Positions 49,185 to 58,928 of a stretch of DNA of 64,000 nt are shown here, in pieces. The notes beneath the pieces are model-generated. The model was not told the DNA's origin. It saw nothing but the letters and a program-made list of their open reading frames with translations, and ran no database searches. Within the stretch, counting starts at the first letter, position 1. Every line of letters begins with the position of its first letter. The position numbers were made by a program, and so were the translations under genes. Source of the stretch: Enoplosus armatus (taxonomy: Eukaryota > Chordata > Actinopteri > Centrarchiformes > Enoplosidae); assembly GCF_043641665.1 (NCBI RefSeq), contig NC_092194.1:14552798-14616797 (forward strand). The letters run 5' to 3'.

Positions 49185-49312
49185 GTTGAGTCCCGGCCTC
49201 TGATTGGCTAGTACTCGTTTCCTGAGTTGGTTAGATTGGTTAAGGTTAGGGTTAGGATGAGGTTAAGGTTAATGATAGCCAATCAGAGGCAGGGTATGGG
49301 CGGGACTTGACG
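49185..49312. repeat. Inverted repeat with CCAAT boxes around a TTAGGG-like core
   Basis: Left arm (about 49187-49209) reads 'gagtcccg' then 'gcctctgattggct'; right arm (about 49277-49309) reads 'agccaatcagaggc' and, ten bases later, 'cgggactt'. The 14-base inner arms are perfect inverses. The loop holds 'ggttaagg' and 'ggttagggttagg' words. Each arm contains a CCAAT box and the right arm a GC box (GGGCGGG). It may be a foldback MITE now lying in promoter territory. Confidence 0.7.
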
Positions 49313-49319
49313 CAAAGGA

Positions 49320-49690
49320 GGTGGTGGGGAAAAAAATAACGCGGACAAGACGCAGCGCGTAACATCCGCTTCCTATACAACATGGATGGATCATGGATGC
49401 ATTACAAGAATGCGCATTCGCAGTTGCAGCGTTTACAGATCTGTGATGTTTTGCAAGGAGCTACTGAACCAGAAGTGCAGGTTGTATCCCTTGTTTTGCA
49501 TCTCATACAACGAAAATAATTTATGAGAGTCGTGCGAGCCGTTAGACTGGTCGTATTTAACACTAGACTTTGTATTTAAAAACAAAAACAGTTTTGTTAC
49601 GGAAACAAGTGAAGTGTTTGACTGTCGCACGATATTGTGTCACCCTGTTATTCTCGGCTGCTGTCAAGTCTAAAGTTCATCAGTGCAGGT
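49320..49690 (+). promoter_or_regulatory. manea: Probable manea promoter and first non-coding exon
   Basis: CpG-rich sequence ('aataacgcgg', 'gacgcagcgcgtaac') precedes an ETS-like site ('atccgcttcc', about 49365). A possible splice donor, CAG|GTAGAG, closes a non-coding exon at 49688, and the manea coding exon opens with its own acceptor (AG at 50396-50397). The promoter could be shared with the minus-strand gene at 47694-48176. Position inferred from composition, not from transcripts. Confidence 0.45.
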
Positions 49691-49884
49691 AGAGTTGAAG
49701 TAGCTAACGTTGTTAGCTTGTTAATTGTGTCGAGGCTAAACTGCAGTCGCTATGTCTGGTAAAGCATAGAATATATGGTTACTGTAATTGTTGTAACTGT
49801 ATATCTGACTGGACAAGTGTAGTGTTTAGTCATTTAAAATAGCAGCTCTCTCTGTCTTCCTGCGCCTCTTTTCGGCTTGTTATT

Positions 49885-50350
49885 AGAGCCGAAACATTAA
49901 TCGATCATTTAATTATCGTTTTAATCTTCTTTCGAACAAAACTGCCAAACATTTGATGATTGTAGCCTGTTAAATATGAGAATGTTGTACTTTTCGTTGC
50001 CTTAAATCATAGAAAACTGAACCACAGCTGCAACAATTACAGAAAATTAATTGGTAACATTTTGATCGATTAATCATCATTTTTCAAGCAAATATGCCAA
50101 AACATTTGCTCGTCAAATGTGAATCTTTGTTGCTTTTCCTCGTCTCAACATTGTAGTTTAACGTTAGGTTTTGGACTGTTGGTCAGACAAGACATTTGAA
50201 GACATCACCTTGAGCTCTAAGAAATTGTGATGAGCATTTTCCACTGTTTTAATCGAGAAAATAATCGGCAGATTAATACATTATGGAAATAATAGTTAGT
50301 TTCAGTCCTCAACTGAACATCTTTGGGTTTGAACTGTTGGTCAGACAAAC
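49885..50350. repeat. Teleost 'aatcgattaatc' repeat, two overlapping fragments
   Basis: The stretch contains 'attaatcgatcatttaatta', 'gatcgattaatcatcatttt', 'aatatgccaaaacatttgct' and two copies of 'ggactgttggtcagacaa' or 'gaactgttggtcagacaaac' about 160 bases apart, consistent with two truncated copies of a common fish repeat side by side. It ends about 45 nt before the splice acceptor of the manea coding exon. Non-coding. Confidence 0.7.
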
Positions 50351-50502
50351 AAAGAATTTGTAACATACTTATATTCCTTCTTTCCTCAAACCTCCAGGCT
50401 GAACAACCACTCACTGACCGAGCTTCAATGGCATCATGTCCAACAGTCCCTCACTGCTGTCTCAACAATGAACTGTGGAGAGCCTCAAGCACTGACTGAA
50501 GA

Positions 50503-53083
50503 ATGGCTAGGTTTAGGCGCAAGTTTTGCATCACATTAATTGCTTTGGTGTTGCTTGTGCTCATAATAACAGTGGTCCTGAAGGCGCTTACACCAGAGGA
50601 CTCTGCTGGTGGGGAGCTGTTCCCGGATAGAAAGAATGAAATGCAGAGAGAAAACAACAAACCCGACCAGACCAAAATGAATGACTCCGCTCAGTCAGAC
50701 AAAGATGCAGAGCTGGAAGCTGCACTGAGGAAGTTCCCTCCTCCAAACTACTATCTCCATGCCTTCTACTACACATGGTATGGGAACCCCAAGTTTGATG
50801 GCAAATACATCCACTGGGACCACCCGCAGCTGCCACACTGGGACTATAAGGTGGCTCAGGGGTATCCACAAGGGAGACACAGCCCACCTGATGACATCGG
50901 GTCCAACTTCTACCCCTCTTTAGGTGCTTACAGTTCCAGGGATCCCTCTGTTATAGAGGCTCATATGCAGCAGCTGCGTACAGCAGCCATCGGTAAGTGC
51001 CATTAAAGACATTAAAGTCACCTAAACTTAACTCCAGGGCTGAACAATAATTCACCATTATTATTACTGTGATATTATGATGGTCCTGGGTGATGTCAAG
51101 GGATGTAACCTGCATACTGACCTGATTAATTCACATTAAATACAGTTTCTTCATCAACATCATTACACAATTCAGGGTTTCTGCTTTGAGTTACATTCAT
51201 TCAGTTATGTTGGGCTGCTGACTAGTGCCACAGCGTCCCCTGGGCCTCATGTTACGTTACATAAAAATGATCTGGGGAAAAGGGAGCACTGGTGTAGGAT
51301 CAGTACTTCGGCAGAATCAGAATCTATATCGGGAGTGAAAAAGTAGGATTGGTGCGTCCTTATTGAAATCACCATCACAAATCAAGTGATAAAATATACT
51401 ATACAATATAGCAGATGTATGCTAAATCACATTTAAAATAATCAAACTGATCTTCCGTGCAATTAACTTCCACTGTTATGCATTGAATCTGACAAAACTC
51501 TGCCTACAGCATAAAGCAAACTAAACTAAATTAGATAATTTTGTTCATTTTCATTATTATTATTATTATTGCCTACTGTTATGCCGTATATGTAGATAAA
51601 TGCAAATATTGAGTTACCGCCAAGCTCTATATTATGATACATAATGCAGTGATGATAATTACCAAGATAAGTTTCGCAGGTTTAGCTGTGGTGTCGTTTT
51701 CGTACATCACACTTTACAGTTGTTTTATATTTTAATGGTCTTTTATCTCTGATAAACTGTAATTTAAAGAGGTGATTTAACATATATGATGCATATTTTG
51801 ACTGATATCAGGAACATGATTTTCAGCTCGTTCATTTCTGACCCAACTGTTTCGCTCCCCCGGCACATTTAACATCACTGCAATACATTTACACTATGTG
51901 AGTCATTTATCATGTTTGTAACTGTGTTTAATCTCAGGTGTCCTTGCTCTTTCCTGGTATCCTCCTAATTCGAATGATGATAATGGTGAGCCAACGGATG
52001 ACTTTGTGCCTTTGCTGCTGGAAGTGGCACATAAATACCATATTAAGGTCCGTATGAAGATATGAGCTTAGTAGCCTTTTGTTGTGTATTTACCAGCGGA
52101 CTAAATGTTTGACATGTTTTGTGTTGCCATTAAAAGTGTTCATCTTTTCATGCTGCTGTCATTTTATGTGTTCACAGGTCGTGTTTCACATTGAACCATA
52201 CAAAGGAAGAGATGAAGCCAACATGTTCACTCATGTCAAATACATCATTGAGAAGTGAGTGGTGCTGTGTTTCTTCAGTGTTGTCAGTCAAATGTCAGCA
52301 CCATGATCTTACACTCCCTCTGGAAATCATTGTCATGATTCATCACATCAATCCAATAACTATCATGTTTGCATCAGTCTTTCTATTCCCGTGGCATTTT
52401 CCTTTCTTTGGTTGTTTATCTTGTGTCGTATACCTCCTCCCCCTCTCAGATACGGAGAGCACCGTGCTTTCTTCAAGTACCGGACAAACACTGGCAAGCT
52501 TCTTCCTCTCTTCTATGTGTATGACTCATATCTGATGAACTCGGAGCAGTGGGCCAAACTGCTGAAACACACAGAGAGTAACAGCATCAGGGATACCCCA
52601 TATGACGCCATCTTCATCGCCCTGCTGGTTGAGGAGAAACATAAGAGGGATATCCTGACTGCTGGTTTTGATGGTGTCTACACCTACTTTGCCACTAATG
52701 GTTTTTCCTATGGTTCCACTCAGCGGAACTGGGACTCTATTAAAGCTTTCTGTGAAGATAACAACCTGATATTCATCCCGAGTGTGGGCCCCGGGTACAT
52801 TGACACAAGCATTCGACCCTGGAACTTCCAAAACACTCGCAACCGCATCAATGGCAAATACTATGAAACCTCGCTGAGTGCTGCATTACAAGCCCGGCCT
52901 GATTTTATCTCTGTAACATCTTTTAATGAATGGCACGAGGGGACTCAGATTGAAATGGCAATCCCCAAAACAAGCCAGACTGTGTATCTGGACTACCTGC
53001 CCAATAAACCTTCAATCTACCTGGAGATAACTCGCAAATGGGCTGCGATATTTGGTGGGGAGCGACGGAAATGGCAGGATTGA
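50503..53083 (+). CDS. manea: Glycoprotein endo-alpha-1,2-mannosidase (GH99)
   Basis: Four coding exons: 50503-50992 (exon opens at 50398), 51938-52047, 52178-52254 and 52450-53083; all junctions are in phase (1311 nt, 436 aa; human MANEA is 462). The enzyme is a Golgi type II membrane mannosidase that removes glucosylated mannose from N-glycans by internal cleavage (family knowledge). A short basic cytoplasmic tail MARFRRK is followed by a signal-anchor helix (about 8-28) and a variable charged stem (about 30-75). The GH99 catalytic domain contains HAFYYTWYGNP, GVLALSWYPP, LLVEEKH, FATNGFSYGS and the catalytic signature SFNEWHEGTQIE with Glu386 and Glu389, which correspond to the paired glutamates of the family. 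The stem is shorter than in human, accounting for the length difference. Neighbour fut9 on the same strand matches human 6q16, which favours MANEA over its paralogue MANEAL. Confidence 0.95.
51038..51420. repeat. Decayed repeats in manea intron 1
   Basis: The segment opens with 'gggctgaacaataattcacc' and 'actgtgatattatgatggtc', reminiscent of the repeat at 5461-5700, and continues with 'tgtaggatcagtacttcgg' and 'agaatctatatcggg', reminiscent of another common fish repeat with 'atcggtactcgg' words. Boundaries and family assignments are uncertain. Confidence 0.35.
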
Positions 53084-54369
53084 TTTGACTAAGAGCCATC
53101 GCAAATCTTTATTCATGGTTGTATAAAATAATTACATGAAAGCTAAATGAAGTTGTAGTTGCAGAATGCACAACAAAATGCAAATGATGAATAACTGTAT
53201 GAGAACAGCCAAATGATTTGCAAAGCCAGAGGCAAGTGAAATACATTATCTTAATTTTGGCTGCAGTGATGTATGTGGTTTTTTTTGGGTTTTTTTACAC
53301 TTGGGTGAATTGTTGTTAATTTAGCTGATGTCTTATTACTTCTTGTTTACACAGCCTTGGAACATTTTGGCTTCATAACATAATCAGCATGTTTTATTAC
53401 CGTCTCCATCCGAAACTGTGCGTTGGCATGTTTTGCCGTCCTGTAATCTGTGACTATATTAATAGAATCCGTGGAAATAAATAAAGTGCACCCTGGAAAG
53501 GAAGGAACAACGCAAGTAAACAAAGCAAAAGCTGTCACCTCACTCTGCTTCCAACTCTGCCTCAGACCAAAAACGGTACAAAAAAAAGCACGACATAGAT
53601 CTTGGTATTTGAAAGGCATGTCAACCTCATATCAGAGATGAATCATAGTGATGACAACAGCGGAGGGATAACGGGACAGCAGTTCAGTTATTGAAACAGG
53701 CTAAGAACCCAGAGAGAGTTTAAGGGCAAAATCAAGATTATTTTTGTCTGTGGAATAGTTTACCTTCTAATTAACGGGCTAACTCCATGGGACATGCTGT
53801 CATGGTGTCAAAGTGGTCACCCTTGCTGCAAATTTTGTAAATTGGGAGGAAAAGTTTAATTTCATGTCACTGTTATGACATTTAAATGCATGTGATAAAA
53901 CATGCTACAATAATAACGTATCCGTTTCCAAACACAGTGCATCAGTGTTTCTATTGACTGACCAAACGCATCCGCATCTGTAAGTAAGTTGAACAATGGC
54001 GAACTCTGACCTGCGAGTCCATCGGAGCGGCTTCAATAGAAGACCTGCGTGTGTCTGCTGAAACTTGCCGTAAAGCCGAGGGGAGCTGCAGATTTGGCTG
54101 ATGATTCTCTTTAGGTTCATCACTACAGGCGTCACATTGTTGTCTCATTTGATCGTCATCTGATACATTGTTATTTTGAAAATATAGATTATAGCCACTT
54201 TAAGCCTGCCTTACAAACTGGGGTCATGGAGCTGAAAAGACGTAGGAATCCAGTGAAAGAGAGGGGGTCTAATGAAAGTTGCATTATGGGAATTGGAGGG
54301 TCCAGTGTTTTTGGAGCTTGACCCGTACAAAGGACTAAAAGTCATGATGTCTCTGCCTCTGCTCTTTTA

Positions 54370-54660
54370 ATTTTGACTGCTCTTTTTAAAGACCCGTCTC
54401 TCACAAGTCCCCCAACTTTATGGAGGTGCAATAATAAATCACTAGAGTGGCCCTTTAAAAGATTCATTAATGAGCTAATAGGCATAACTGGTGATGTTAA
54501 AGGCTTCATGGTGCTAATAGCCACATTTGGAAGCTCAAGTGCCTCTTTTATAGAATGATTAACCCACATCATGCACTGAGGCATCAAGCTGTTGTTTATA
54601 GTAGCAAGTGATGCAAATTACAGGAGAATGTGGAAATTAGCATAAAGGATTTAAGTGATT
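54370..54660. promoter_or_regulatory. Candidate conserved regulatory element upstream of fut9
   Basis: Low-repeat, balanced-composition sequence dense in homeodomain-type words: 'attcattaatgagctaatag', 'ttttatag', 'tgattaaccc', 'gcaaattacagg' and 'aaattagcataaag'. No coding frame is convincing. This composition is typical of vertebrate developmental enhancers, but conservation has not been tested. Confidence 0.3.
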
Positions 54661-54927
54661 CATCAGAGGTTGTGGTGCAAATATCATCCCTGACTCTCGG
54701 TCATAGTTCAGCCGTTGGCTCACCGCTACATCACTAAAAAGGCAGCCATGAACCACTAAACCTCCCATTACTCTGCTGTTTGGATGAACAGTCGACACAG
54801 ATCAAGAGAGGTGAAACCTTTTGATCCGCGCCTCCTCGCAGCACAAATGATTCACATGTTTGTTCAAATGAGAACCGTAAGCAGATGATTGAAGTGTAAC
54901 ATGCACCAACGCTGAATCTCAGCATCC

Positions 54928-54928
<1 letters not shown>

Positions 54929-54970
<42 letters not shown>
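54929..54970. repeat. (CA)21 microsatellite
   Basis: Uninterrupted AC/CA run between manea and fut9. Confidence 0.97.
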
Positions 54971-54972
<2 letters not shown>

Positions 54973-55166
54973 GAGCTCCGCCACAGCCTGCAGCTGCATT
55001 GACGGTAAACAGAGCAAGGTAGCGCATGGGCAGCCAGCAGGGAATTATTCCACATCGCATCACATCCCTGAGCATACATGGCGTCCTCACACACCGAGCT
55101 ATGACTTTAGTGTGCAGGCTGACGGGGTAGCCGCCAATTTTTTTATTTTTTTTTATTTTTTTTGCA

Positions 55167-55432
55167 GCCATCGTTCTTTGCGTCGGTGTGCAGCAGCAGT
55201 GGAGGAGACTCAGCGCACATTGCTACAGTAGGTAGGCTACCATCATTTTCTGGATCAAGACGATGGATGTGGGCTCGTCCGGATCTATTCCTGCAAATAC
55301 GGCGGACGGGCGCGATTTTTTATTCCAAACGCATCCCCATCTTCCGTATGTTGCAAGGTGTCTTTGAAAAGGGTACGGACCTCTGGAGGAAATGAGAAGA
55401 AAGGTCTATTTTGACTCACGCCTGTCGAGATG
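55167..55432 (+). promoter_or_regulatory. fut9: Possible fut9 non-coding exon
   Basis: A T-rich tract ending in TTTGCAG (to 55166) precedes a GC-richer block that closes with a strong donor, GAGATG|GTGAGT (exon end 55432). It contains no long frame continuing into fut9. Because the fut9 coding exon begins with an acceptor eight bases before its ATG, an upstream non-coding exon is expected; this is the best candidate by eye. Confidence 0.35.
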
Positions 55433-57845
55433 GTGAGTGAAATGCATGGCTGTATTTTTTCCCCCTGCACCCCATGGATGAGCAGCGGTACCTGTTTTTT
55501 TTTGACGGCAATTCCTGGGCAGCTAATTAGAAACGATCTCCACAGAAAAATGTCACCGTGAATTCACTGATTCTCCTTTGGGAGTTTATTTTTTTACACA
55601 ACATCTTTACATCCATTATGCACTGGACAGTCAATGGGGGGGTATGAAGGTTTCTCTCCAGTGAATGCGACTTGTATTTCAAATCTTACATCGCACGCTG
55701 AGCCGTGTTTGCGTTGCACATACATTGTCAGCACCATCCTCCACGCTATTATGTATATTCTGCGCGTTTTTTGGTGCCCAAAAGGGGCAACTTCGATGCA
55801 GTGTCAAGCCGAAAGACGACCATTTGAATCAGTGGCTCGACTACAGCATCACGCTTTAAAATGACCTTCAGTGCTCGGTGGCTGGAAATTGATTCACACC
55901 TGGGATGGAGTGTCCTTTTACAATCAGTGCTGTGGCCTTCCTCACAGAAAACACACAAATCAACGTGGAAATAGAAAAAAACCCATGCCATTTTGCAGGA
56001 CATGAGGGCTTTCCTTTTGCCCTTTTAGCCTACCTGTCACTAACACCACACCAGGGATTTGATGCATCTCTGTGACCGCTGCTACCAAAATCTGTGGTTG
56101 CAGTTTTTTTTTTTTCTCTGCCTCTCTCCAGTCATTTCTAACGTAGCCCCGCTGCAGACTACTCACCCATGCGGTGCTCTTTCCGTGTCCCAAATACATC
56201 ACAATGCATTTGACAAAACCCCGGCTATGTTGTTTAAAATTTGAATGAATGCGCGAGCTGCACATGTCTCACTCGGGGTCTCATTTGTTGGCACAGAGAT
56301 GGAAAGAAGAGAGGAACGTAACGACTGTGTGAGCCATATCACCCTCTCATGTTAAATACTCTGACCTCAGCACCATCACCATGGAGACACTATAACTTAC
56401 ACACTACATATTTAATAGGATTTTGATCCCTGCACTACTGTACACTCCAGTCTTTCTGAATCTATACTATGTTTTACATATTTGACACCAACACACAAAG
56501 GTATGCATGTGCTGCATCCTCTGTGAAGCAAAGAGCTTATGGCTGCTGCCGACAGAAAACATGTTTCAGCGGTGTAAGAGGATTTGCCTACATGAAAATG
56601 TATTGATACCGTAAGCCTTTAAAAGGAGTTGCACTCATCTGGCCCTGGCTCGTGGGGGCCTTTGTGTGCAGATCTGTGCACCTAAGTCATAGATGGGAGA
56701 GTTGATGGTGCACTGTCATACATAACGGCAATACTATTCACCATGTGTCATATTGGACATGTGATGTGAGGAAAATCAGTGTTGGAGCTGGTCTTATTGA
56801 TTTAAATCTGCTTCAGTGATGTGTCTCAAGGTCTGTTTCTGCACTTGGCGTCTCAATCTGCATGTATGGCCTCTTTATGCATCATGCAGGTGTGTTGAGC
56901 CCCAGAGAGCTGGAGAGTCGGGGGGCTTTTCTACTCTCCTCAGCCTTAAGATGGCAGCATTCTCTTACAATACATAGTGTATGCCAAAAACTAATAACAG
57001 CTGGGAGCTTACATCCATGCTTAACTGGCAAATTTGAAATAACATCCACGATTAACATAGCAATTTTTTGCAATAACCGTCGTGTTTTCATTTTATTTCC
57101 CAGCTAATTTGAAAGATTTGTTTGCGGAGATGAAGCTTATCTCTGCATGTTGATTGCATATAACCTCCAGACCTGATGCTGCATGCTTTTTCTGTGGTGA
57201 TGTTCAGTTTCTTTCCCCCCATCTCTAGCACTAATTGATTCTCTCTGATTCTCTCTTTCTGCTCACGTAAAGGAGGCATCATTAAGAAGAACCGTACATT
57301 CAAGATCAAACGTACCTCATTAGATCATTACGGATCATTGTTATTCTGCCTAAGAGCAAAGAGGCATCTCTTAGCTGTGACCTGCACATTTTTTTGGGGG
57401 GGGGGTCTATGAGCACTGAATCACAAAGAAGATTGATCCCACCGTCGACCCAATGTAGGAACTGCTCCCTCCGATTCCCACAACCTCTACTCTTGCTTGG
57501 ATTTCAGCATTCAGTCAAATCCACCAGGTTCGTATTGAAATGTGCCTGAAGACACATTTTTCTTAATGAGTATTGATCCAAAGCACTGGGTTCCTTACGC
57601 ATGGCAGGGTGTATACTCATAGATTTTTGTAAGAATAGGAACTCCGTGTTCAGATGCACATGCTCACAAGCCAACTGTATTTAATTGAGGCACAAATGAT
57701 GTTCAGAGTCAATGATCCAGTATGATAGACATAATAAACACATGGGGGTAATGTCAACACCTTTACACGATTAGGTGATTGTATCCTGTTGATTATGACT
57801 TCATTCTGGCTTTTCTTCTTGGGTGTGCCCTTTTCAGGACGGAGT

Positions 57846-58928
57846 ATGCCATCTGCACCTTTTCACAGAATCCTACGACCCCTTCTGCTCGGCACTTTCA
57901 TCCTGGGATGCTTTGTGACTCTGTTTTTGATGTATTTTAAACCATCCACCAGCTGGTTATCGGGTCCTGTAGAGTCAACAGTATCCACAGACCGGGTCAA
58001 GAACCTCTTCTCCACCAAGAGCGACAGAAACGTGACCACCGTGCTGATCTGGCTCTGGCCCTTTGGACAAACCTACGACCTGAGCGTGTGCAGCTCTCTC
58101 TTCAACATCGAGGGCTGTTTCATCACAGCAGACAGGAATCTCTACAACAAGTCGGATGGGGTCGTCATCCATCACAGAGACATCTGCACTGATCTGTCCA
58201 ACCTGCCGCCGGTCCAACGACCATCCTTCCAGAAGTGGATATGGATGAACCTGGAGTCGCCATCGCACTCCTCCCAGCTGCCTGGGATCGAGAACCTGTT
58301 CAATCTGACTCTCAATTACCGTCAGGATGCTGACATTGAAGTGCCTTATGGGTCCATCGTAGCAGCGGAGGGCGAGGAGGACTTCGTCCCACCCAGCAAA
58401 AACAAGCTGATCTGCTGGATTGTGAGCAACTGGAACCAGGACCACGTGCGGGTGAAATACTACAATGAGCTGTACAAACATATTGAGGTTCACGCATACG
58501 GACAAGCCTTCGGGGAGTACATCTCTGACCAAGACTACTTCCCCACCATCGCCAGCTGCAAGTTCTACCTGGCTTTTGAGAACTCCATCCACAAGGACTA
58601 CATTACTGAAAAACTGTACAACCCGCTCTCTGTGGGGACAGTGCCAGTGGTTCTCGGCCCGCCCAGGCAGAACTACGAGAACTTTATCCAGGGGGACGCC
58701 TTCATCCACGTGGACGACTTCACTTCGCCCAAGGAGCTGGCCGATTACCTGCTGCTCCTGGACAAGAACGAGGAAATGTACCTCAGGTACTTTGAGTGGC
58801 GGCGGCACTTTAAAGTAAAGAAGGCCTATTTCTGGGCAGAGCACACATGCCTGGCTTGTGATTACCTGCGTAGGCACAAGGAGTACAAGGCATTTAATAA
58901 CCTTGACAAGTGGTACTGGGGCGGATAG
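57846..58928 (+). CDS. fut9: Alpha-1,3-fucosyltransferase 9 (GT10)
   Basis: A single coding exon gives 360 residues (human FUT9 has 359). The enzyme is a Golgi type II membrane fucosyltransferase that makes Lewis X on N-acetyllactosamine ends, strongly expressed in brain (family knowledge). A short cytoplasmic tail, a signal-anchor helix (about residues 12-32) and a stem precede the GT10 domain, with WPFGQTYDL, IHHRD, FQKWIWMNLESP, NLTLNYR, PYGS and the donor-binding motif CKFYLAFENSIHKDYITEKL followed by VPVVLGPPRQNYE. The C-terminal CLACD pair of cysteines is conserved. N-glycosylation sequons include NVT, NKS and NLT. The start at 57846 was chosen because an acceptor AG lies at 57836-57837; a frame open to an upstream Met at 57789 exists but would cross that site. 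FUT9 fits better than FUT4/FUT7 by length, intronless coding region and position next to manea. Confidence 0.96.
   Translation: MPSAPFHRILRPLLLGTFILGCFVTLFLMYFKPSTSWLSGPVESTVSTDRVKNLFSTKSDRNVTTVLIWLWPFGQTYDLSVCSSLFNIEGCFITADRNLYNKSDGVVIHHRDICTDLSNLPPVQRPSFQKWIWMNLESPSHSSQLPGIENLFNLTLNYRQDADIEVPYGSIVAAEGEEDFVPPSKNKLICWIVSNWNQDHVRVKYYNELYKHIEVHAYGQAFGEYISDQDYFPTIASCKFYLAFENSIHKDYITEKLYNPLSVGTVPVVLGPPRQNYENFIQGDAFIHVDDFTSPKELADYLLLLDKNEEMYLRYFEWRRHFKVKKAYFWAEHTCLACDYLRRHKEYKAFNNLDKWYWGG

Larger units (their letters stand above)
53084..57845. other. manea 3' end and fut9 upstream region
   Basis: Two overlapping AATAAA signals at 53476-53481 and 53480-53485 probably end manea transcripts. From about 53.6 to 55.1 kb there is no gene; 54370-54660 is a candidate regulatory block. 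A probable non-coding fut9 exon lies near 55.2-55.4 kb. The interval 55.5-57.8 kb would then be the fut9 intron before its coding exon (acceptor AG at 57836-57837). A run of ten G follows seven T at 57389-57405. No protein-coding exon other than fut9 is supported. Confidence 0.5.

Noticed and set aside
57975..58877. 300-codon open frame on the minus strand
   Set aside because: It lies wholly antisense to the fut9 coding exon; high GC and codon bias of fut9 open the complementary frame. The product has no recognisable domain.
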